Assembly (NCBI RefSeq): GCF_027172205.1
Contig: NC_070605.1
Coordinates: 22,882,804-22,946,803 of the forward strand
DNA from: Podarcis raffonei
Lineage: Eukaryota; Chordata; Lepidosauria; Squamata; Lacertidae
Reading direction: 5' to 3'
Length of the DNA stretch: 64,000 nucleotides
In this document: one piece after another, positions 24,766-39,082 of the stretch
Numbering within the stretch: position 1 is the first letter of the stretch
Layout: each line of letters starts with the position of its first letter
Notes under the pieces: generated by a model
What the model was told of the DNA's origin: nothing
Database searches by the model: none
What the model saw: only the letters and a program-made list of their open reading frames with translations
Program-made: the position numbers and the translations under genes

Positions 24766-27700
24766 TATTATTTATACCCCGCCCATCTGGCTGAGTTTCC
24801 CCAGCCACTCTGGGCGGCTTCCAATCGAGTGTTAAAAACAATACAGCATTAAATATTAAAAACTTCCCTGAACAGGGCTGCCTTCAGATGTCTTTTAAAT
24901 ATAAGATAGCTGCTTATTTCCTTCACATCTGAAGGGAGGGCATTCCACAGGGCAGGTTCCATTACTGAGAAGGCCCTCTGTCTTGTTCCCTGTAACCTCA
25001 TTTCTTGCAATGAGGGAACCGCCAGAAGGCCCTCAGCACTGGATCTCAGTGCCAAACCGCCCCATCAGCATAGCGTTGGCTCCAGAGTATTGGGTGTTTG
25101 GGCCTTCATTGAGTTTCCTTAAATGGAGGGTTCTTTTAGCCTGCTTTTGATCTTGAATACTTGCAAAATGAAAATGACAGGGTGGTGAGTCCTCTCTTGT
25201 CTATTGCCACTCTCTAGAGCAGGGGTTGGGAACTGTTTTCAGCTCCAAGGGCCACATTCGCTTATAAGCAGCTTTCTGGGGGCCGAAATCGGAGGTGGTC
25301 AAGGCCAGAAGCAGATGCTGGCAGAGCAAAGAATGCTTAATTTTGCCTTCGCACATATAAGAGATCATGGAATCATAGTTGGAAGGGACCATCTCGTCCA
25401 AGCCCTTGCAACGCAGGAATCTTTTGCCCCACGTGGGGCTGGAACCCACAACCCTGAGATGGAGTCTCATGCTCTACTGACTGAGCTATCCAATTTGCTA
25501 GTTTCTACAAAAACTGGAACACTCCTCTCTGTATCCTCCATCCAGACAAGCAGGAGCGAATATCAGAGTTCAAGGACGCATTCCAGCCTGGCAAAAATAC
25601 TCAAGGAAGCAAGCCCAGTGAGGGCTTTGGCCTGGGGTAAGGGGTGTGGCCTGGAGAGCATTCTGAGGGCCAGATAGATCCCTGGAGGGCCACATTCAGC
25701 CCTTAAACTTAAGTTTCTCTAGCCCTGTCCCAGTGGCCAACTCCCACTTGGCTATATCAAAAGGATGCAGAAGAGACTAACCATCTCTTTCCATCATCAT
25801 TTTTATTTTTTAAATTAAATTTGATGGTTGATTTATCCTGCCTGGGGCAGCACAAAGCGACTTACAACCCACCGACCAAACAGACGGACAAACCCTCCCA
25901 CAAAAGTATATTAAAATCAAGAGGAAATAGAAATACATTAAAAACACCCCACCCACTTCTAAAAGGCCACACCAATTCTTTTTTCTTTTTCCTTTTTCCT
26001 TTCTCCTCCTGTGATGAGGCTGCATTTTAATATTTTATTGTTTCAATATTTTATTGTTGCATTTTAATCTTGTTTTTAAGTTGTATTCATTCAGCTCATT
26101 TTTATTACTGTTTGTTAGCTGCCCTGAGCCCGGCCTTGGCTGGGGAGGGCGGGGTATAAATAAAAATTATTATTATTATTAATTAATTAATTAAAGGCCA
26201 AAGGCCTGGTTATAAGGGTAAGTTTTTGCCTAGAGATTTATAATGATGGCTCCAGGGGAGCCTCAGCTTGGCTGGGACCAGCTGTCATTTAGCTCCTCTC
26301 CTCCCAGAACTGCCGCTACAATGGTAATGTCTCCTGGTCGTTTTATAACTTTATCATGTAACGGAATAAAAGAGTTGAAAGGAGGAGGAGGAGACGTAGA
26401 TGCCAGGCTCTTCGGTGGCATCCATGCTTGCTCTGTAACGTCTAGTTCCAGCCGACGTTTTAAAATAAATGAAATGTAAATCGGCTTGAGTCACTGCAGA
26501 ACTGTGTGGTATGATCCATTCTAATCAGCTCTGTAGGCAGATGTGAAAATGGGATTTCTGTTTGCTGCTTATATTATCTCCTGTGCTATAGGTGGTGCTG
26601 GTGCCCAACGGATAATATATGAGTGCAATCTTTCTAATACTTTTTTTAAATCATAAAAATAGCCCTGGGAGGGGTGTGTGGAGTGCAAACCCACTGCTAA
26701 ATCATAGAGAGCAATGCCTATGAGTTCCTCATTAAATGCATCATTCGAAAATGTAATAAAAGCGAACCGTTTCCTGACAAACTTAGGACCAGCCATTGGT
26801 TTCTCCTGTTCATGTGTATAGACAGTAAGTTCCATCATTGTGACCGTTCTATTTCAGTGTATTAATTAGAGCAGCTTCCCCAACCTGGTTCCCTCCTGAT
26901 ATTTCCATCATTCCCTCTCAGCATGGCTGTGGGAGTTGCAGTCCGAAGCATATAGGGGCTGGGTTGGAGGGTATAGGACGGATGAGAGAGACATGGGTTT
27001 AAGACAAGCCTACCTCTCAGGGTTGCTGTGAGTATAAAGTAGGACAGCCCCTGTTTCCGTCTTTCTTGCAGGAAGAGTGGAATACACACACACACACACA
27101 CACAGTGGTACCTCGGGTTACAGACGCTTCAGGTTACATACACTTCAGGTTACAGCCTCCGCTAACCCAGAAATAAGAACTTTGCTTCAGGATAAGAACA
27201 GAAATCGTGCAGCGGCGGCACAGCAGCAGCAGGAGGCCACATTAGCTAAAGTGGTGCTTCAGGTTAAGAACAGTTTCAGGTTAAGAACGGACCTCCGGGG
27301 TTTCTGTTCTTATCCTGAAGCAAAGTTTTTAACCCGAGGTAATATTTCTGGGTTAGCGGAGTCTGTAACCTTAAGCGTATGTAACCCAAGGTACCACTGT
27401 GTGTGTGTGTGTATTAAGACCCCTCAAATGTATATGTGTGTGTGCATTATTATTCTGTTCTGTTCTATTCTATCTTCTATTATTATATTATAAAGTAGCT
27501 GTAATATTTGGCCCAACTTGTAATAATAATAATAATAATAATATTTTATTTATATCCCACCCTCCCCAGCCAAAGCCGGGCTCAGAGCAGCTAACAACAG
27601 TAACACAGTTTACATAAAATCACAATCAATTAATTGAAATACATTCTAAAATCAATTCATTCTAAAATCAATTCAGAATCAAATTAATGGCAACTATTGG

Positions 27701-30700
27701 GCTAGAGTTCTATGAGGATTATCAAAGGTGTGTTTTAATTCTGTTTTTAAAAGAATAGCTGTGCTCTATAATGAACTGTCAAAACATTTTTGAAGGCAAA
27801 TGGTATCTTAATATATCCCCCCCCCCCTTTTACATAGAACAGTTACTTGCTGTACATTATTTGTTCATTTTGCCTCATAGGCTGGCCGTCTGCTGATAAG
27901 AAAATTAATTGCAGAGAAGCTGAAGATTCCTTGGAATGAAATAAAGTTACAAAGGACTTCAAAAGGCAAACCTGTCCTTGCAAATGACTTAAGCAGTGCC
28001 CATTCCAGCTTCAGCTTTAATGTCTCCCATCAAGGGAATTATGCTGTTCTTGCCGCCGAGCCTGACTGTCAAGCTGGCATTGACGTTACGAAGACGAGCA
28101 TGCCAGGTAAGTGTACTATAAAAGGTAAAGGTACCCCTGCCCGTACGGGCCAGTCTTGACAGACTCTAGGGTTGTGCGCCCATCTCACTTAAGAGGCCGG
28201 GGGCCAGCGCTGTCCGCAGACACTTCCGGGTCACGTGGCCAGCGTGACAAGCTGCATCTGGCGAGCCAGTGCAGCACACGGAACGCCATTTACCTTCCCG
28301 CCAGTAAGCGGTCCCTATTTATCTACTTGCACCCGGGGGTGCTTTTGAACTGCTAGGTGGGCAGGCGCTGGGACCGAGCGACAGGAGCGCACCCCACCGC
28401 AGGGATTCGAACTGCCAACCTTTTGATCGGCAAGTCCTAGGCACTGAGGTTTTACCCACAGCGCCACCCGCGTCCCTAAGTGTACTATAGTCACTCTTAA
28501 AAAAAATTAATTAATAATCTACAGTGTCCTAGGACACGAAAGAGAAGCCACTTTGCTCATTTATTGCAACACACGCTGTAGAGGGATTTTTGAAGTGCCA
28601 GTGATTGGCTGAGCTTTCCTTCGTTCACAGTCTCTGACTGCCATTGGCTGAATTGTTCCAATTTTAGAAATGCAGGAATAATAATAATAATTTATTATTT
28701 GTACCCTGCCCATCTGGCTGGGTTTCCCCAGCTACTCTGGGCGGCTTCCACAAAGACCAAAAATACACTAAGATGTCACACATTAAAAACTTCCCTGAAC
28801 AGGGCTGCCTTCAGATGTCTTCTGAATGTCAGGTAGTTGTTTATCTCTTTGACATCTGATGGGAGGGCGTTCCACAGGGCGGGCGCCATTACCGAGAAGG
28901 CCCTCTGCCTGGTTCCCTGTAGCTTTGCTTCTCGCAGTGAGGGAACCGCCAGAAGGCCCTCGGCGCTGGACCTCAGCGGCCGGGCAGAACGATGGGGGTG
29001 GAGATGCTCCTTCAGGTATACTGGGCCGAGGCCGTTTAGGGCTTTAAAGGTCAACACCAACACTTTGAATTGTGCTCGGAAACGTACTGGGAGCCAATGT
29101 AGGTCTTTCAGGACTGGTGTTATATGGTCTCGGCGGTTGCTCCCAGTCACCAGTCTAGCTGCCACATTCTGGATTAGTTGTAGTTTCCGGGTCACCTTCA
29201 AAGGTAGCCCCACGTAGAGCGCATTGCAGTAGTCCAAGCGGGAGATAACCAGAGCATGCACCACTCTGGCGAGACAGTCCGCGGGCAGGTAGGGTCTCAA
29301 CCTGCATACCAGGTGGAGCTGGTAGACAGTTGTCTCGGATACAGAATTGACCTGCGCCTCCATGGGCAGCTATGAATCCAAAATTACTCCCAGACTGTGC
29401 ACCTGGTCCTTCAGGGGCACAGTTACCCCATTAAGGACCAGGGAGTTCTCCACACCCGCCCGCCCCCTGTCGCCCAAAAACAGTACTTCTGTCTTGTCAG
29501 GATTCAACCTCAATCCATTAGCCTTGGTATAAGGAAGCTGCCTTATAGCAAGCTAGACCATCAGTTCATCTGGCTCAACATTGCCCACTACATTGTGTGG
29601 CAGTTGCTGTCCAAGATTTCAGGAGGGAATCTTACCCAAGGAGATGCCAATGAGACCTGCGGCATGTTTCTAATTTTGTTTGACATGTTTTTATTGAATG
29701 TATGCATGTACATATTGTTACAGAAGTTGGGCGCCACCCTCAGTGGGTTCCGGGCGCTCACCCAAGGTTTGTGCTGCTTTGGAGAATTGAAGACGTGGTG
29801 GAGATTGTCGTAGCTTAAAGAAATATGATTTATTCACATATTCACACCTTTAGTCTGTGTGGAGGGAGTCCAGATCTTACAGCAGACATCCCCAAACTCA
29901 GCCCTCCAGCTGTTTTGGGACTACAGTTCCCATCATCCCTGACCACTGGTCCTTTTAGCTAGGGATGATGGAAGTTGTAGTCCCAAAACAGCTGGAGGGC
30001 TGAGTTTGGGGATGCCTGTCTTACAGCATGGTCATTTCAAGAGGGGCTGGTCCCCCACAGCCATGGAGTCAAAGGCATCTCTCCCAGCCAGACTGCAGCC
30101 AGCCTGCCCAAGATGGATCCCAGTCTTTGTTCTCCCCCTTCCTCTTCCCAGCACACCTTGCTCTAAAAACTCTCTTTTCTTGTCACCTCAAACACACACC
30201 CCATCACCATGGCAACCTCTTTCTGCCTAGGCCCAGTATTCCTCTCAGATGGGCCATCAACACTTTTGTCACATTAATAACTCTAACCTAGGTGAGGCCC
30301 TGGCTTGGAACAGAAGCTTAGCTTGTGTTTTTCCACTTGACTGCAATTTTCCCTTCAGTACTCAAAATATTCAAAATCCTGCCATTTATAATTTCTAGGG
30401 TTTAGTCCCTAACAGTATTTATTTGCCCATTTACGGTATTTCTACCTCACCTTTGAGCTGAAAAAGCTGGGGTGTGGCAAATATCAGTACTAAGATGGTC
30501 CCTGGCAACAGACTTATAATCTAAAAATACATGACAGATGAGGGGGAAAAAAGAAATGGCAGTGAAAAGTAATCTCAAGCACCAAGTTCTTAAAGTTCTT
30601 ATAATACAGTTGTATTTACCCTGCTTTGGGCTAAGCAATTCATGTAAACAAACAACCAAACTATACCAATATGATTCTCTGGAAAACGAAAGGCTGGACT

Positions 30701-33700
30701 GACTCCCCCCCCCCCCAATTCTGTGGATCGGTGTGTGTGTGTGTTTTTCCTTCCAGAAAGGAAAGAGGCTTTATGTTCCAAAAACTAAGAGTTACAAGGG
30801 ATTTGTATTTTTCTTTATCTTAAGAGCAGCCACAGGGTGGCACTATTGATCTGTGGAAAATCTTTCCATCTGTTCCGATATTCAGATTCCAAAACATTAA
30901 GCACTTGCGGATGAAACCATCTGCAACATTTAAACCGCCACATTGAAAAGGGGATGCTCGTCATGATATGTGAAAACCATTTTGGCACCCAAATAACGCT
31001 ATAATAACCAATCCATTTTCTCTTCTCTCAGAGCTGTATCTCTGTCAGGGAACAACTAGACATCTCTAACAGGAAATTCTCAGCACCTTTGCTACACTAC
31101 AGCTCCCAGGATTCTTTGGGGCAAACCATGATAATCTAACTGGTATAGAGCAGGTATTTTTGCAGTGTAGATTTGTTCTTCAGACCAGGCTGCTTAATTA
31201 CCGGTACTTAGTTTTGTCTTTACAGTGGTACCTCAGGTTAAGTACTTAATTTGTTCCAGAAGTCCGTACTTAACCTGAAACTGTTCTTAATCTGAAGCAC
31301 CACTTTAGCTAATGGAGCCTCCTGCTGCCGCTGCGTTGCTGCTGCATGATTTCTGTTCTCATCCTGAAGCAAAGTTCTTAACCTGAAGCACTATTTCTGG
31401 GTTAGCAGAGTCTGTAACCTGAAGCGTATTTAACCCGAGGTACCACTGTATCTCTTTTTGGTGGGGGGTGGAGAAGTATAAGACATGCTAATTTTCCAGT
31501 GATTCTATACTGTTCTCGATGCCTCGCCAACACTCAATAACTGCTTTTATTTACAGAGTGCTGGTAAGCTCCTGTGGAGATTGGTGATAATCTAGTGCCT
31601 TGCCTTATGCAAAGCTATAAGAAATCGAATCAGGAACCTAAAAATTCATTAAAAGTAAACTTTTTGGGTGAAACCGTCTAAAGCAGTATTTCCCAAACTT
31701 GGGTTTCCAGTTGTTTTTGAACTACAATTCCCATAATCCCTGACCACTGGTCCTGCTAGCTAGGGATGATGGGAGTTGTAGTACCAAAACAGCTGGGACC
31801 CAAGTTTGGGAAACACTGGTCTAAAGTAAGAGCTGCTTCATAATGTTTAAAAATCAGCAGGTATGGAAGACCACCAGGAAAGATAAGCTTTAACTGCATT
31901 TTAAAAGGCAGGCTAAAATGGTGCAGAGATTTTTCCTGAATGGTCTGCTGCCATCAACTTCCAGCGTCACCTTGAATGTCCCAGCTGCAGATGCAACACT
32001 ATATCTCCTCTTCTGCAAAACTTTGGATTGCAGTCTAAAGGGATGAATGACCAAGGCCAGCTCTGATCATTAATGTCCTAGTCTCTGCCAGATTACTGTT
32101 ACGTGCTGTCAGAGGGGCTGCCTTTAGTAACCTCAAAATCTGCTCTGCAAGGTTAGGTGAGCTGGAGGCCCTGTGGATTTCTGTTGCACAAGCAACTGCA
32201 CGTCCCAAGTTAAGCACTATTTGAGTCCTCTAAATAGCGGTGAGAGTTGAGCACTGGAGCCGCTTGCCTCCATTGAGACCAACGCAACTTAAAAGTAACT
32301 AACATGGAGAAAATAATGTAAATGGCTTTCCGGTGCTTAAATGCTGAGAAGAGTTATCTGCATCTGTATAATATGCATGCTGCCATTTCCGTTCACTTTT
32401 TGATTAATGGGCTTTTCAAGGTTCTGCTGTGAAAAAGCTGATAATGGAAGCAGAAAGTATTTTCCTAGGGGAGAGAGTGAAAGAAATTTCGACTCAGCTC
32501 TAAACTGCTTGCTTATCTAGCACGCTACTGTTGTAATAGCCTTGCCTAAGCAGCACAGGAAGCTGGCATCATGCAAGCCAGTGTAAATTAAGCCAGAGTA
32601 AAGACAGGGATGTGGGTGGCACTGTGGGTTAAAACCACAGAGCCTAGGACTTTCTGATCAGAAGGTCGGCGGTTCAAATCCCCGCAGCGGGCTGAGCTCC
32701 TGTTGCTCAATCCCAGCTCCTGCCCACCTAGCAGTTCAAAAGCATGTCAAAGTGCAAGTAGATAAATAGGTACCACTCCGGCAGGGAGGTAAATGGCATT
32801 TCCGTGTTTGCCAGAAGCGGCTTAGTCATGCTGGCCACATGACCCAGAAGCTGTACGCGGCTCCCTTGGCCAATAAAGCGAGATGAGCGCCACAACCCCA
32901 GAGTCGGCCATGACTGGACCTAATGGTCAGGGGCCCCTTTACCTTAAAGATAAACCAGAGCCAAATTCTGATCAGCAGTGAGGCTACAGCTGGATGAGCC
33001 AGCCTAAGCATGGCAGAGAGGAAGAACGCCTTCAATATTGTGTTTGAGATACACCACCCTTTTTGCCGGCTTAATTTATACCAGGTTGCCAGGTCATGTG
33101 ACTCAGCTGAACCAGGCTTAGGATCCAGCCTAAGTCCCCCCTGCCATGGTCTCGCCCCCGCTTCACCCCCCCTTTCAATGCTTACACTGGGCTGAAGATT
33201 GAAGATCTTCTGGGCTCAGCTCAGCTAGCTAAGTCCTGGCTGAGCCAGGATGAGAGAGATATACCAGCCAAGGATGAGGGAGTTTCATCAGTATAACCCC
33301 AGCTGGATCCTAACCCATCCATCTTGCCAGATAGGATTGTTCCGTAAGTCCCGCTTTGGTGCAATTAAAGCATTTTACTTCCTATGGCTACTGCTGCTTT
33401 TTTATTTTATTTTATTTTATTTTGCATCATGATCCCACCAGCATATTCCATCAGAGGTCTAACTGAAGTATGGTGAACTCTTCAGTCACAGCATGAGAAT
33501 GTTTCCAGGTTGTTGGTTTTTAGCATTCATTTATGGGAATAATTGAAATTAAGATTATTTTCTGTGAGTGACAGGGCATACAGAATACTATTTTTATCTG
33601 TGAAGTGTGGCATGGTGGAAAGTTTCGGGCTAGTGCTTGTTATCCTAATAATATTCAGCTGAACTTAGTTGTTTTTTGTTCATCAGTGGAGCTTAAAGTG

Positions 33701-36700
33701 CTTTACTGTATAGATTTCAAGGGAGACCTCCACTGGTGCCATGCAATATAAATGGGAGTAGAGTAGAGAAAGAGTTAAACTCAAGCTCAAGCTTCCCCTT
33801 GGCTGCTGTTGGGAAGATGGGAATGCAGTAGTGAAAATCTATGCCTGATGAATTTCTGCCTGTCATACACTTGGAAATACTGCAGGACACATGTCAAAAG
33901 GGAGGGGGGAAATAGCAGTGTCATGCCCTATTGCTTCTCAAAACTGCTCATGGATACCACCCTACCTGTAAGAATAATGTGCTGACAGGTTCTGCAGTGA
34001 TTTATAGAATTCATGGCTGCACACTAAGGACTGATACTTGGAATACTCTGAATGGTATTTCCTTTTCCAAGCGCTTGAGACATAGATACCTTTTTGGGGT
34101 TTTTTAAAAAAAGATGTATTTCTGAAATGTGGGCCTAGAGCAAACCAGAAACCGCACACCCCTCTCTCGGTGCCTTCAAAATACTCTTCACTTTCCCCCT
34201 AACATTTTTAGCCGTCATTCACATTAATGTTATCATCCGTCCTCAGGGCTTATCCTACCCCGTCAGTTAACAGTTATCATCTATCCCTTGCCAGGGGAAA
34301 TCAATTAAAAATAAGTTAAAACTAATTTTACAACTGCTGACGCAAAGCTGGATTGTCTGCTCCCTGAAATGAACACTCTAGAGAGGGAGCGAAGTTCAGA
34401 TACGATTCATTCAGAAGGAAATTAGACATGAAGATTCTAGCAGCCAATTATTCTCTTCCCAGACAAATCCCGGGCATGAATACTTGAAAGTTAAGTTCTG
34501 CTGTTTCACTGGGTCTTGCTCCCAGGTACATGTGCCTAGGATTCCTCCATTTCAGAGCTCTAAAGCCTTTATTTAGTGCCCTGGATGGTGATAATATTTG
34601 ACTTATTTCCCCACCCCACATAAGAAAAAAAGCGTTTGTTGCTTTTCTGTTTGAGGGGAGATAAGAAATTGTTGCTTTCAATTATGAACATAAGGAGTAT
34701 GAGCTGCACAACAGCTTTTTTAATCTATTCATAACAGATAAAACATTAATTACGTTTATGTTGCTAATGAGATATTTAGCAGCACAGTTGCTGAAAAGAA
34801 TTTTTTTCTGTCACTTCATCCCATTTTATAAATAGGTACCTCATGCCTAGGTTTTCGTGACCCAGAAGTCTGTATCTAACCTGCAGGATAACAGATAAAT
34901 ATGTTCATTTTCTTTAAAAAAAAACTCCAAAGATAAATGTGTTAGCTTTTTATAAGTTTTATTTGAAATTAAAATAAAGCATTTATTATTCCTGGGAAGT
35001 TGCCCTCCCTCCCCCCCACTCTGTTGCCTCTATAAAAGAATGCAATTCAGAATTTTGGCACTAGGGGGCAGGGCAGAGGGGCAGGCTGTGGGGCTGAGTC
35101 CCACTGGTGGCTCTCAGGCCACTCTGAGAAATACTGAAATAGCCCCTAATGTACATTCCTCACTTTGAGGAAGCGCATTTTCGGGATATCTTCCTTTGTT
35201 CAAACACTGCTTTCTCTGGAAATAAATATGACAGAGAAATCTAGTCTTGTTCTCTGTGAAGTATAATTGTTTAAGTGCACACTGAAAAGGAGAATGATTG
35301 TTTATTGCTGAAAGGGTTTAACACTGGAAAATTCCATTTTAGTATATACTAAGCTACAAGACAGCTCTCTCTGAGCTTCAGTTGGATTGACCATTAACCG
35401 TTGCTGTTCTCTGCTGGTTTACACGTAAGTGTTTAACCTTAGATCATGTGATTAAGGTATTCAATTGCAAATCTCCATTTTGAAGGAAGTTGCCTGTTAG
35501 TAACTCTCTGGACGCCACAGAGAACAAAAGAATGTGATAATGAAGCTTCTCAAGGAGCTGCATAAACTTAGACTGGATGCAGGCTAATGCAAGCTATGGG
35601 AGAAACAGAGATTTGATTTTTACTCTGATCATAATTAGGTACATTATGTATATATTTAAGAAGAACCTATGCTTGGATAGGCATGGAATTATCCGGCTGT
35701 ATCATTGATTGTTTTGTACTTGTTTTTGAAGACATTCTAGATAGTAAAGCTTTGAATAATAATTATGGGTCTAGATCATTTTGCTTCCAAAAGGAGTCAG
35801 CTTTTATGCATCCAGTATTAATATTTGCAATATTCTCACCCCATTTCCAAGAAAATCTATCACATTTGTAATGTAAAGATCTGCCAAAATTGTCAATATC
35901 CTTACTTTGAAACTGATGATGGCAGAACTTTTGGAGAACCTGTGGTCTTCTAGATGTTGCTGGACTCCATCTCCCACTATTCCTGACCATTGGCCGTGCT
36001 GACTAGGGTTGATGGGAGTTGGAGTCAGGCAGCATCTGGAGAGGTACATGTTTCTACTGCAAGTTCTAATCTTTTACAAAATTTCATGGTATTATATAGT
36101 TAATCAGATTCATTAACAAGGCAAGATGGCAAGAACTTGGCCTTCCACAGGAAAAGGTTGCTTCTGAAGTTAGCTTTTTAAATTCCCATCTCTTTAAATG
36201 CAGTTGGTAGGATTGTAATTGCTGTTATTTTTTTTAAAAGAGAGAGATGTCTTTTTTCCCAAATAATGAGCTTGCTAATAATTTCCCAGCATGCTCAGCT
36301 AAGCTAAAACCAGAAATCTACAAGGCCTTGCTTAATAATGAGTATACAGTGGTACCTTGGGTTACGTACGCTTCAGGTTACATACGCTTCAGGTTACAGA
36401 CTCCGCTAACCCAGAAATAGTGCTTCAGGTTAAGAACTTTGCTTCAGGATGAGAACAGAAATTGTGCTCCGGCGGCGCAGCAGCAGCGGGAGGCCCCATT
36501 AGCTAAAGTGGTACCTCAGGTTAAGAACAGTTTCAGGTTAAGAATGGACCTCCAAAACAAATTAAGTTCTTAACCCGAGGTACCACTGTATGCTATATGG
36601 TAATTTATGGACCTAATAGGTATCTGAAGCCATTTGCACATAACAAATAGGAGCCTATACAACATAAAACACTGTTGCTGTATCTAGGTTTTATTTTATT

Positions 36701-38985
36701 TGTTTTTAATCTTATATTTTGGAAATGTACATCGAGTTTGGGGGGGCAAGAGTGTGGGGCCCTAAACTATAGCTTGTTTAGCTTATACATAAATCTGGCA
36801 CTGTACTGAATAGAGCAGAAAGTGGTCTGAGAGGAGGTTTGTACCCTGTGGTATGTACACACCTGTGACTTTATTTTGTCCCACAACTGCTTATCAAAAG
36901 ACTTTCCCCCTCAAGCTTTAAACTGAAAGTTGGAACACGTGAAACGTTTTTTGCTGGTCGAAGTAGGATGAGTTATCATCAGCAGCCATCCCTCTTCCAA
37001 ACTGCTATTTTATTTTCTGAAGTTGTGAAAGGACTGCTGATGCCCTTAGCCTTCTATGTGAAAGAGAAACACCTTATTGAAATCTTTTGGCTTTTAGGGA
37101 TAAGAAAGGTGACAATGTCATCAGCAATAAATTCCCCTTTGAATATGTGTCATCCTGTGATCTTGTGGGAAATCACTTGACCTTATGGCTATTGGCCTTT
37201 TTATTTATCCTTGTACGGAAAGCGCTTTTTAGTTGAGATCAAGGCTTCTTAAATGCTTTTTGTAAAAGCCGCCGCTCATACATTCACTGCAGCTCTTCCA
37301 AGAAGTTGCCTTTGTTGTCTGTCCCCCCCCCCCCCGATTTGCAGCTCTCAGTTAAAAGTGTCTCAACTTGGATGAAAAAGCATTATATATCAATTTGTTC
37401 CTTTAAAATACGACCTTCTGCCTCTCTTCCTGTCCCACTTGAAACAGGCATATCCAAGTGTGTTTGAATGCAGCACTTAAGGTTAAAAAATGCTGCTGGA
37501 AATATAAATGAGGGTCAGTTGAAAATTTGTACATTGTATTATAGTGCAACGTTTGAGAGCTAAACATTTCAAAGCACCATTCACAGAATTAGAGCACAAC
37601 ACCAGGCAAAGGGTTAAAACCCCTCACTGATCTAGATAGGGTGCACCAGCAATTCATTAATTTTTAAAAAAAACATTCTCACAATCCCTTTTTTTAAAAA
37701 ATAAGTTTTATTAGGCTTTCTAGAGAAAAATACAAAGGTTAATATCAAATTTCTTTTCCCATTTTTATCTGAACTAAGACTTTGGTCTAAATTCCGTAAA
37801 AAAAGGGGGGGACAAAGGAGTAGAAAAAGATAAAGAAAAAGAAAAAAGAGTAGAAAAGAGGTTAGAAGAGAAAGATAGAAAAATAAAATTCGGAAAATAA
37901 ACTTCAGAAAATAAAATTCAGAATATCTAAACAATATTCGCTTTGTCCAATCCAATATAACACCCAACAAAGCCACTTTCTGCAAACAAACATCTTCAAT
38001 CATCTAATCCAAATATCATTATTCCTTTTTTCTTTTTCATGCAAAAAATCCATGAGATGTTCCCGTTCTTTAACAAACGTTAACAATGACTTTTCTGTAA
38101 TTAAAGGTGTCAATTTCGCCGTCTCCTCTAAGTTCATTCGTTTTAACAGCCATTCTTCCTTTGTTGGTAGTAATGAGCCCTTCCATCTTTGTGCATATAA
38201 AAGTCTCACAGCCGTAATCATATATTGTAACAAAGTTCCATAGTCCTTTTCTAACTGTATATCCATAATACCCAGCAGGAAGAGTTCTGGCTTCAGTTGA
38301 AAATTCCACCCTCACTGACCTTGGCTCTCCAGATTAACGTGCCATTGACCATATGTGTAATACTCTGAATTGCCCTATTCCTTCAGTATGTTTGATGTTG
38401 CCCTTGCCTGAATTTGCAACTCCTCACCTAAGGCAAGGGTCGGAAACCTGTGACCTTTCAGATGTTAATAGATTGCAACAGGGGTCAGCAACATTTTTCA
38501 GCTGTGGGCCGGTCCACCGTCCCTCAGACCATGTGGGGGTTCGGACTATATTTTGGGGGGGGGGATGAACGAATTCCTATGCCCCAGAAATAACCCAGAG
38601 ATGCATTTCAAATGAAAGCACACATTCTACTCATGTAAAAAAAACCAGGCAGGCCCCACAAATAACCTAGAGATGCATTTTAAATAAAAGGACACATTCT
38701 ACTCATGTAAAAACATGCTGATTCCTGGACCGTCCAGGGGCCGGATTGAGAAGGCGATTGGGCCGTATCCGGCCCCTGGGCCTTAGGTTGCCTACTCCTT
38801 GATTACAACTCTTATCATCTTTGGTGGTTGGCTTTGCTGGCTGGGGGGCTGTTGGGATTCGAAATCTAGCAGCATTAGGGCAGCCACGGTTGGCTTAAAT
38901 TGTCTTTTTCTCCTCGATCTCCGTGGAAACACAACGAGCTGCCAGAGAGGGACTGAGCACAGAAGGTTCAGTCTCCAACATCTCC

Positions 38986-39042
<57 letters not shown>

Positions 39043-39049
39043 ATATGTA

Positions 39050-39082
<33 letters not shown>

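Noticed and set aside
25366-25493. Possible tRNA-Lys gene on the minus strand
   Set aside because: Only the 5' half and B box are tRNA-like; the acceptor 3' strand is replaced by a CR1-like tail, so it is a SINE.
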